Assembly: GCA_937916135.1 (NCBI GenBank)
Contig: CALFTQ010000183.1
Span: 1-6,131, forward strand
DNA length: 6,131 bases
Direction of reading: 5' to 3'
Source of the DNA: an uncultured Verrucomicrobiales bacterium
Lineage (GTDB): Bacteria > Verrucomicrobiota > Verrucomicrobiia > Verrucomicrobiales > Akkermansiaceae
The notes beneath the pieces are model-generated. The model made no database searches and had not been told where the DNA came from. It saw only the letters and a list, made by a program, of their open reading frames with translations. Within the stretch, counting starts at the first letter, position 1, and every line of letters begins with the position of its first letter. Both the position numbers and the translations under genes were made by a program. This document shows, in pieces, positions 1-4,155 of the stretch.

Positions 1-7
1 CTTCCAA

Positions 8-34
8 TCGGGACTGAAGTCCCGTGCTCCGACA
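8..34 (+). repeat. REP-like palindromic repeat, copy 1
   Basis: The core is a perfect inverted repeat with 7-bp arms, CGGGACT and AGTCCCG, around a GA loop (9-24). It is followed by TGC and a short CCGA segment that can pair with the TCGG at the left edge as an alternative fold. A second copy at 4023-4049 matches it at 25 of 27 positions in the same orientation. Short, intergenic, imperfectly conserved palindromes of this kind resemble REP elements mobilised by RAYT-type transposases; no transposase is visible here, so that link is inference. The copy lies upstream of the promoter of the first gene. Confidence 0.65.
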
Positions 35-64
35 GATTTCCATTGCTTACAAAATCCCTGGGAC

Positions 65-74
65 GCACATGTGC
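65..74. promoter_or_regulatory. perfect 10-bp palindrome, possible operator
   Basis: GCACATGTGC is a perfect palindrome about 28 bp upstream of the -35 element of the first gene, where an activator could bind. Its 8-bp core also occurs inside the small minus-strand gene at 3871-3878, so it may be chance. No regulator is identified. Confidence 0.2.
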
Positions 75-101
75 CAATTCCGGCATAGAGTCTTTTGGAG
101 C

Positions 102-130
102 TTGCATTTCGTCCCCTCTGTGGGTAGAAT
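102..130 (+). promoter_or_regulatory. sigma70-like promoter of the 90-aa gene and pdxA
   Basis: TTGCAT (102-107) and TAGAAT (125-130) are separated by exactly 17 bp. The -10 matches consensus at 5 of 6 positions and the -35 at 3 of 6. The predicted transcript start is near 137, only about six bases before the ATG at 143, so the message would be nearly leaderless. It would serve both the small membrane protein and pdxA. Confidence 0.5.
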
Positions 131-142
131 AGGTGCAGCAAT

Positions 143-415
143 ATGAAAACGTGTCTGGGCAGTCTGTTGTTGGTTCCCGTAATCCTCGCGCTGGTGATTA
201 CGGCGGTTTACCACACATCGGTCAATTCGGAGCTGCAGTTTGAGCAGCGCGATACGAACGCGCAGTACATCAACACCGCCCGCTCCTACCGCCCGCAGAT
301 AAAGGAAGCGGAAAAACCGGTCACCCCGGCTCCGGCTAAAGATGCAAAGGACACCCCGGCCCCCGCCGGTGCTGTGCCCGGGCTGGTCGATGATGATGTG
401 GCCGAGGAGGTCTGA
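143..415 (+). CDS. small membrane-anchored protein with Pro/Ala-rich tail, function unknown
   Basis: I do not recognise a family. The 90-residue product starts MKTCLGSLLL and has one hydrophobic segment at about residues 4-23, which fits an uncleaved signal anchor or a poorly cleaved signal peptide. A polar stretch follows (about 27-55), then a Pro/Ala/Lys-rich low-complexity region (about 58-80) and an acidic end, DDDVAEE. The tail is probably outside the inner membrane, with Pro/Ala repeats like a periplasmic spacer. There is no other Met in the protein, so this start is the only ATG option and keeps the hydrophobic segment whole. The stop is 14 bases before pdxA, so the two are probably co-transcribed. 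Nothing ties the protein to vitamin B6. A credible promoter and a tight gap support a real gene; the product is short and of low complexity, so some doubt remains. Confidence 0.72.
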   Translation: MKTCLGSLLLVPVILALVITAVYHTSVNSELQFEQRDTNAQYINTARSYRPQIKEAEKPVTPAPAKDAKDTPAPAGAVPGLVDDDVAEEV

Positions 416-429
416 TTGAACATTGTGCC

Positions 430-1308
430 ATGAGCTCCGCCTTGCAGAGACCGGTTATCGGCTACACCCTGGGAGACCAGGCCGGCATAGGCCCGGAAAT
501 CATGCAGGCAGCCCTGGCAGCCCTGGCCGGTGAGGATGCCGAGTTCCGCCCCATGGGCCCGGCCATCCAGGCCACCCCGGGCTGCCCGACCACAGCCACG
601 GCGCGCGCCGCTTTCGAGCAGCTGGAGGCCGCCGCCACCGCCCTGCGCGAAGGCCGCATCGATGCCGTGGTCACCGCCCCCGTCTGCAAGGAGGGACTGC
701 ACAGCGTGGGGTTCCACTTCCCCGGGCAGACCGAATTCTTTGCCGACCGCCTGGGCGTGAGCAACTTTGCCATGTGCCTCACCGGGCAACGGCTCACAGT
801 GGCACTGGGCACCATTCACACCGCCCTGGCAGATGTACCCCGCCTGCTCACCACGGCGGAGCTCGTCCGCATCGGCACCCTGCTGGCCGACTTTGTGTGC
901 CGCAGCGGAAAACAGACTCCCCGCATAGCCCTGGCCGGGCTCAATCCGCACAATGGGGAGAACGGCGCCTTCGGCGACGAGGAGCAGCGAATCATCGCCC
1001 CCGCCGTGCAGCAGCTCCGGCAAGCCCGGCCCCGGGCGCAATTCACCGGTCCCTGCGTGCCCGACTGCGTGTACCGCGATGCCGCCCTGGGGGCGTTCGA
1101 TGCCATCCTGGCCCCTTACCACGACCAGGCACTCATACCCCTGAAACTACTCGATTTCGACAACGCCGTAAACGTCACCCTCGGCCTGCCCCGCTTCCGC
1201 ACCAGCCCCGACCACGGCACCGCCTTCGGTATCGCCGGCAAGGGCATCGCCAACCCGGCCAGTACCATTCGCGCGTTCCGGCTTGCCCTCGCATGCGCCC
1301 GCGCATAA
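430..1308 (+). CDS. pdxA: 4-hydroxythreonine-4-phosphate dehydrogenase PdxA, compact form
   Basis: PdxA is a cytosolic enzyme that oxidises 4-phosphohydroxy-L-threonine with NAD(P). The product loses CO2, giving the amine that PdxJ condenses with deoxyxylulose phosphate to pyridoxine phosphate. Visible signatures are GDQAGIGPEI (15-24), TAPVCKE (82-88), FPGQTEFF (97-104), GLNPHNGE (170-177), YHDQ (230-233) and VNVTLGLPRFRTSPDHGTA (247-265). The three metal-ligand histidines of the E. coli enzyme correspond to H130, H174 and H231. Substrate-contact residues T101, K239, N248 and R257 are kept, but the position of E. coli H136 is Gln (Q100). At 292 residues it is shorter than E. coli PdxA (329); about 30 residues are missing just after AGIGPEI, with no sign of a frameshift. 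The AGGAGG at 405-410 is 19 bases from the ATG, too far for ordinary use; no better in-frame start exists. It probably shares the upstream gene's transcript. Confidence 0.93.
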   Translation: MSSALQRPVIGYTLGDQAGIGPEIMQAALAALAGEDAEFRPMGPAIQATPGCPTTATARAAFEQLEAAATALREGRIDAVVTAPVCKEGLHSVGFHFPGQTEFFADRLGVSNFAMCLTGQRLTVALGTIHTALADVPRLLTTAELVRIGTLLADFVCRSGKQTPRIALAGLNPHNGENGAFGDEEQRIIAPAVQQLRQARPRAQFTGPCVPDCVYRDAALGAFDAILAPYHDQALIPLKLLDFDNAVNVTLGLPRFRTSPDHGTAFGIAGKGIANPASTIRAFRLALACARA

Positions 1309-1324
1309 TTTGATGCAAGGGCGA
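1283..1324 (+). other. imperfect hairpin spanning the pdxA stop codon
   Basis: The last pdxA codons can pair with sequence just after the stop: GCCCT (1285-1289) with AGGGC (1318-1322) and GCAT (1291-1294) with ATGC (1313-1316), separated by one C/A mismatch. A U-A and a U-G pair can extend the base. The 18-base loop contains two GCGC blocks. No T-run follows directly, so it is not a classic intrinsic terminator; it could protect the 3' end of the pdxA transcript. Confidence 0.35.
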
Positions 1325-1331
1325 ACATTCA

Positions 1332-1364
1332 GGAAAGGCTAATTAAATTTTCCGCTCTTTTTTT
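1332..1364 (+). terminator. weak terminator candidate after pdxA
   Basis: A 5-bp stem, GGAAA (1332-1336) with TTTCC (1349-1353), precedes a seven-T run at 1358-1364. The stem is short, the loop is 12 bases, and five bases separate stem from T-run, so termination would be inefficient. It is the only terminator-like element directly downstream of pdxA. Confidence 0.25.
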
Positions 1365-1397
1365 CATGGCCTTTTTTTGCCTGCACCTGCCATGAAA
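1362..1397. repeat. 9-bp inverted repeat with 18-base loop
   Basis: TTTCATGGC (1362-1370) and GCCATGAAA (1389-1397) are perfect reverse complements. No T-run follows on either strand, so it is not an intrinsic terminator. It could be a binding site for a dimeric regulator or an RNA hairpin. It lies about 190-220 bp upstream of the -35 of the 3D-domain gene, which is far for an operator. Confidence 0.4.
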
Positions 1398-1480
1398 CAG
1401 CGTCGGGGTAAAATTTAACTTTTCCTAAACAAATCGCCCGGAATCCGCACCAAAACAGCAATAAACAGGCAGAAAAAGGC

Positions 1481-1498
1481 TCGCGCGCGCACGCGCGA
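1481..1498. repeat. alternating CG-rich tract with 7-bp inverted repeat
   Basis: Positions 1482-1497 alternate pyrimidine and purine without interruption, nearly all CG with one CA step. The same tract forms a 7-bp stem, TCGCGCG with CGCGCGA, around a CGCA loop. Such tracts can adopt Z-DNA or a cruciform under negative supercoiling. It sits in an otherwise AT-rich gap, so it stands out from the local background. Confidence 0.4.
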
Positions 1499-1587
1499 TA
1501 CCCAATTTGCGTCATCTTTTTATCAAAAACAGGCATAGAAATTCGATACTTCTTGACATCGACTCGCAGCCGTGGCGCATAAAACGC

Positions 1588-1615
1588 TTGCCAAAACACC
1601 CGTTAGTGTGATAGT
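1588..1615 (+). promoter_or_regulatory. extended -10 promoter of the 3D-domain gene
   Basis: TTGCCA (1588-1593), a 16-bp spacer, then GATAGT (1610-1615) preceded by TG at 1607-1608, form an extended -10 promoter. Transcription would start near 1622, giving a leader of about 63 bases before the ATG at 1685. That supports the internal start over any start further upstream. An alternative is TTGACA at 1553-1558 with CATAAA at 1578-1583, but its 19-bp spacing is less favourable. Confidence 0.45.
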
Positions 1616-1684
1616 ATGCCCCCACGCCGCACCCACCCGTTCGGCGAACACGCAGAGTCACGCATCACCTTCCAAGCAAAATTC

Positions 1685-2317
1685 ATGAAAAAAATCTTCA
1701 AAAAGGCACTCACGCTGGCCGCTCTGACTTTGGCGGCTCTGGCCGGAATGCCGGAGGCACAGGCAGCCTACAACCCGGATGCCACCAGCCGCGGCTTTGT
1801 CTCGCCGGCACCGCCCCGCCGCTCCGCCATGCCGGATCGTCGCCTGCCCAATCTCGGGCGCGACAAGCACTCCTTCCCCTTCTATCACCCGCGCCAGCTG
1901 AACCGCGTGGTGCGCACCACGGCCTACACCCACTCGGAGAGTGACCACGTGGGCTACGGCCCGAAGAACGCCATCGGCACCTACCTGAAATACGGTGACC
2001 GGGTGCGCAGCGCCGCAGCAGACTGGTCCGTGTACCCGCTGGGCACCAAGTTCAAGATTAAGGGGCAGCCCTATATCTATGTGGTAGACGACTACGGCAG
2101 CGCCCTGGTCGGCACCGCCACCATCGATATCTACCAGCCCAGCAAAGCGCTGATGCGCCAGTGGGGGCGCCGCGTGGTGGAAATTGAAGTGATTGAGTGG
2201 GGCTCCTCCCGCCTGAGCATGGAGAAGCTCTCCGACCGCCGCGGGTACAAGCACTGCCGCCAGATGTACGCCGCGCTGCAGGAACAGAGCCGCCACCGCA
2301 ACACGGCCAAGCGCTGA
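1685..2317 (+). CDS. secreted 3D-domain protein (double-psi beta-barrel, cell-wall related)
   Basis: The ATG at 1685 gives a 210-residue protein with a clear signal peptide: MKK, a hydrophobic core at about 8-21, and a cleavage site after AQA (25-27). The frame stays open for 23 codons upstream, but that would bury the signal peptide and begin before the predicted transcript start. A basic, Pro-rich linker (about 30-72) leads into a 3D domain (about 75-173). The domain is named for three conserved aspartates, here D113 (AADWSVYPLGT), D136 (DYGSA) and D148 (TIDIY), and it ends with the usual WGRRVVEIEVI pattern (160-170). Related domains occur in the MltA lytic transglycosylase and in Rpf/YuiC-type muralytic proteins. 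A periplasmic role in peptidoglycan turnover is likely, but the activity is inferred. No separate peptidoglycan-binding module (LysM, SPOR) is visible. The C-terminal 35 residues are basic and polar. The gene has its own promoter and a strong terminator, so it is probably monocistronic. Confidence 0.88.
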   Translation: MKKIFKKALTLAALTLAALAGMPEAQAAYNPDATSRGFVSPAPPRRSAMPDRRLPNLGRDKHSFPFYHPRQLNRVVRTTAYTHSESDHVGYGPKNAIGTYLKYGDRVRSAAADWSVYPLGTKFKIKGQPYIYVVDDYGSALVGTATIDIYQPSKALMRQWGRRVVEIEVIEWGSSRLSMEKLSDRRGYKHCRQMYAALQEQSRHRNTAKR

Positions 2318-2339
2318 AATCGCAACTAACAGTTTCCTC

Positions 2340-2373
2340 ATCCCCGCAGAGCCACGCTCTGCGGGGATTTTTT
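2340..2373 (+). terminator. strong intrinsic terminator of the 3D-domain gene
   Basis: ATCCCCGCAGAGC and its exact complement form a 13-bp GC-rich stem (2340-2352 with 2356-2368) around a CAC loop. The right arm runs into TTTTTT (2368-2373), followed by more Ts. It begins 23 bases after the stop codon. Confidence 0.92.
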
Positions 2374-2413
2374 CTTTTTATAGCTGTAAAAATGAATTAT
2401 GCAGCGGTTTTGC

Positions 2414-2442
2414 TTGCCATATATACCAGAGTGTGTTAAAGT
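2414..2442 (+). promoter_or_regulatory. extended -10 promoter of the porin-like gene
   Basis: TTGCCA (2414-2419), a 17-bp spacer and TAAAGT (2437-2442) with TG at 2434-2435 form an extended -10 promoter. Transcription would start near 2449, leaving a leader of about 18 bases without a Shine-Dalgarno sequence. The -35 hexamer is identical to that proposed for the 3D-domain gene. Confidence 0.5.
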
Positions 2443-2466
2443 CGCTGACCTCAATAACATTTAGAT

Positions 2467-3657
2467 ATGAAGCTTAAAAACCTCTTCCTCTCCCTTCTGG
2501 CCCTGACCGGCTCCGTGCAGGCAGGTGAAACCTGTGATTCCTACCGCATGTTCTATGATGGCGGCCTGCTCATCCCCGGCAACAGCGACCCCGCCTACAA
2601 GCAGCAGCTTTTCGAGAAAACCGGTACTGGTTTCATCCTGGAGCTCTTCGCCGGCCACTGGGCTGTGGATCACCAGGCCCCCGGTTACAACGACACCGTG
2701 AACCTCGGCCTGCTCTACGGTCGCATTGACCAGCGCATCATCAAGGACGACGTGAACGGCGGCACCTGGTTCAACCTGGCCGTTTGCGGATCCTGGGGGC
2801 TGGACCACGACTCCGCTGAGAAAGACCGCTTCTACGATGGCGGCATGGGCATCTGCACCGGCCAGCACACCGACTCCGTGGGTCCTGCCGGCCTCTACAT
2901 CCTGAACGCCACCCTGCGCCAGTACTTCAACAACAAGCGCACCTGCCTGAATGTGGGCTCCATCTGGATGAGCATGTACTTCGACCGCATCGACCACGCC
3001 CGCTTCGCAAACGATTCTTTCGAGAAATCCCCCGTGCTCCCCATGTACTACGGCACCCCCGGCGCTGTGCTGCAGCACGAGATTGACAAGAGCAACTTCG
3101 TGACCGCCGCCTTCATCGGCACCGGCCTAGGCCTGGGCGATAACCCCCTCAACTGGAACAACACCGACGGCTACGCCGTGCAGGTGGAATACGGCCACCA
3201 CTTTGCTGAGGGCCAGGGCACCTGGCGCGTGGCTTCCTTCTTCTGCAGCCAGGATACCCCCGATAACAACGGCAAGGACGTGCAGCACGACTCCGTGGGC
3301 ATCATGGGTGGCGTGGAATACAACGTGAATGACCGCGTGAAGGTCTATGGCCGCCTCTCCTGCGCCAGCAGCGAGCACCAGCGCGCCCGCAAGGAAGCCA
3401 TGGTGGGCACCACCCTGCGCGTCATGCCCAGCCGCCCGGATGACTACTTCGGCGCTGCTTTCGGCGTGTACAAGGGCGCCGATAAGGCCGGCTGCCGCCT
3501 GGTGAACGCCTACGAGAAGGTGCTGGAACTCACCTACCGTGTGAACGTGAACAGCTACCTTTCCCTGGCTCCGTTCTACCAGCTCTACATCGACCCCGCC
3601 TACCGCAGCGTGAGCACCGTGAGCGCCACCGGCGTGCAGGCTCACCTGCTGTTCTGA
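2467..3657 (+). CDS. exported beta-barrel protein, probable OprB-like carbohydrate porin
   Basis: The 396-residue product starts with a classic signal peptide, MKLKNLFLSLLALTGSVQA, with cleavage predicted before G20. The mature part is rich in Gly, Tyr, Phe, Asn and Asp in alternating patterns and ends in VQAHLLF. A terminal Phe after alternating hydrophobic residues is the usual BAM-complex recognition signal of outer-membrane barrels. Several segments resemble the OprB carbohydrate-selective porin family: LLYGRIDQ (about 81-88), NVGSIWMSMYFDRID followed by ARFANDSF (162-185), and LAPFYQLYIDP near the C-terminus (367-377). OprB-type porins pass sugars across the outer membrane; the substrate here is unknown. 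It has seven cysteines in the mature chain (23, 107, 130, 160, 260, 299, 343), unusual for an outer-membrane barrel. Codons are strongly biased to C- and G-ending forms, suggesting high expression. It is transcribed alone. The barrel call is fairly firm, the family assignment moderate. Confidence 0.83.
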   Translation: MKLKNLFLSLLALTGSVQAGETCDSYRMFYDGGLLIPGNSDPAYKQQLFEKTGTGFILELFAGHWAVDHQAPGYNDTVNLGLLYGRIDQRIIKDDVNGGTWFNLAVCGSWGLDHDSAEKDRFYDGGMGICTGQHTDSVGPAGLYILNATLRQYFNNKRTCLNVGSIWMSMYFDRIDHARFANDSFEKSPVLPMYYGTPGAVLQHEIDKSNFVTAAFIGTGLGLGDNPLNWNNTDGYAVQVEYGHHFAEGQGTWRVASFFCSQDTPDNNGKDVQHDSVGIMGGVEYNVNDRVKVYGRLSCASSEHQRARKEAMVGTTLRVMPSRPDDYFGAAFGVYKGADKAGCRLVNAYEKVLELTYRVNVNSYLSLAPFYQLYIDPAYRSVSTVSATGVQAHLLF

Positions 3658-3679
3658 TTTTCAGGATTCCAACCCTCAA

Positions 3680-3720
3680 AAAAGAAGCGCAGCATGCGGT
3701 CGGCATGCTGCGCTTCTTTT
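3680..3720. terminator. bidirectional intrinsic terminator
   Basis: An 18-bp perfect stem (3680-3697 with 3703-3720) surrounds a 5-base loop. The left arm begins with an A-run (3678-3683) and the right arm ends with TTTT, so each strand carries a U-run after the GC-rich stem. It starts 22 bases after the porin-like gene's stop and ends 19 bases beyond the stop of the converging small gene, so it can end both transcripts. Confidence 0.9.
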
Positions 3721-3739
3721 ACAATCAAGAGAAACAGGC

Positions 3740-3901
3740 TTAATGTTTCACCACGGCTTTATCATCAGCTTCAATCGGCTGAGACGCAGCATTTTCAGCC
3801 ACCTTCTCAGCGTAGTTATTCACGCCGAATATAGCCCCGAGCAGCATACTGACCCCCAGGGTCAGCACCGCACATGTGTAGGTGAATGCATTTTTTTTCA
3901 T
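3740..3901 (-). CDS. 53-residue single-span membrane protein, function unknown
   Basis: I do not recognise a family. The minus-strand frame encodes 53 residues: MKKNAFTYT, a hydrophobic segment (about residues 8-27, including LTLGVSMLLGAIFGV), then a polar, partly acidic tail ending DDKAVVKH. Two Lys before the hydrophobic stretch predict an inner-membrane anchor with the tail in the periplasm. Support for a real gene is contextual: a good extended -10 promoter 30 bases upstream in the same direction, and a bidirectional terminator 19 bases past the stop. There is no Shine-Dalgarno sequence in the predicted leader. Its layout (short Lys-rich start, one span, charged tail) is loosely like that of the 90-residue protein at 143-415, but the sequences are not clearly alike. 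The reading frame on the opposite strand has no such features. Confidence 0.65.
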   Translation of the reverse strand: MKKNAFTYTCAVLTLGVSMLLGAIFGVNNYAEKVAENAASQPIEADDKAVVKH

Positions 3902-3910
3902 GGTGATGAT

Positions 3911-3923
3911 ACGCGCTTCGCGT
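3911..3923 (-). promoter_or_regulatory. small hairpin at the predicted 5' end of the 53-aa gene's mRNA
   Basis: ACGCG and CGCGT form a 5-bp GC-rich stem around a 3-base loop. The predicted transcript start, near 3924, would place the stem at the very 5' end of the message, nine bases before the start codon. 5'-terminal stems often stabilise mRNA against decay. The stem is short and the transcript start is inferred. Confidence 0.3.
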
Positions 3924-3930
3924 TATCTCC

Positions 3931-3958
3931 CTTATAGCACTTTTTTCCCAGTTTTCAA
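3931..3958 (-). promoter_or_regulatory. sigma70-like promoter of the 53-aa gene
   Basis: On the minus strand, TTGAAA (3958-3953) and TATAAG (3936-3931) are 16 bp apart, with TG at the extended -10 position. The -35 matches consensus at 5 of 6 positions and the -10 at 5 of 6. This is the best-looking promoter in the window and the main reason to accept the small gene downstream. Confidence 0.65.
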
Positions 3959-4022
3959 GAGAATTCTGCAGCCCGGACTAAGATTTTCCATAACTTCAGG
4001 CCCGATTAAACACACTGCGGCT

Positions 4023-4049
4023 TCGGGACTGAAGTCCCGTGCCCCGAAA
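4023..4049 (+). repeat. REP-like palindromic repeat, copy 2
   Basis: It has the same 7-bp palindrome and 3' flank as copy 1, differing at two positions near its right end. Here the outer alternative pairing is longer: TTCGGG (4022-4027) with CCCGAA (4043-4048). It lies in the gap between the helicase terminator and the promoter of the 53-residue gene, outside both transcription units. Confidence 0.65.
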
Positions 4050-4101
4050 ACAACAAACTCACATTGCCCGGCTTCTATACCCCAGCCTTGATGTAGAAAG
4101 A

Positions 4102-4129
4102 AGCGCACCGGTATGCATCCCGGTGCGCT
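4102..4129 (-). terminator. intrinsic terminator of the helicase gene
   Basis: A 10-bp stem (4102-4111 with 4120-4129) closes an 8-base loop. On the minus strand it is followed by a T-rich stretch, TTCTTTCT, though not an unbroken T-run. It lies about 27 bases past the helicase stop. Confidence 0.7.
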
Positions 4130-4155
4130 GAAATTCCTGTTCAGATGCGCAACAT

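Larger units (their letters stand above)
1309..1684. other. non-coding region between pdxA and the 3D-domain gene
   Basis: About 375 bases separate the pdxA stop from the preferred start of the next gene. It is more AT-rich than its surroundings, with T-runs near 1358-1364 and 1372-1378. It holds a weak terminator candidate, a 9-bp inverted repeat, an alternating CG-type tract and the next gene's promoter. The longest reading frame in it (minus strand, 86 codons) has no protein-like features, so I treat the region as regulatory or spacer DNA. Confidence 0.6.

Noticed and set aside
8..34. CRISPR repeat
   Set aside because: The two copies are about 4 kb apart and singly placed, with no spacer array and no cas genes.
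286..1122. Open frame of 278 codons on the minus strand
   Set aside because: Antisense to pdxA and the end of the 90-aa gene; Gly/Ala-rich without domains or a promoter.
1339..1599. 86-codon minus-strand frame in the gap after pdxA
   Set aside because: Overlaps the T-runs, inverted repeat and CG-type tract; the product has mixed composition without a motif, and no promoter or terminator is placed to serve it.
1616..1684. Upstream extension of the 3D-domain gene to an ATG at 1616
   Set aside because: It would put 23 polar residues before a textbook signal peptide and would start before the predicted transcript start near 1622.
1658..2341. Open frame of 227 codons on the minus strand
   Set aside because: Antisense to the 3D-domain gene; no recognisable motif, and its start lies inside the strong terminator of that gene.
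2461..3645. Two long minus-strand frames (2461-3078 and 3127-3645)
   Set aside because: Antisense to the porin-like gene, Val/Gly/His-rich, no signal or domain; they arise from its strong codon bias.
3743..4091. Two short plus-strand frames (3743-3937 and 3882-4091)
   Set aside because: They run antisense to the small membrane gene and its promoter, and the second crosses the REP-like repeat; no protein features.
3902..4155. tRNA or small RNA in the gap left of the helicase
   Set aside because: No cloverleaf or T-loop-like motif could be found; the stretch is explained by promoter, repeat and terminator.
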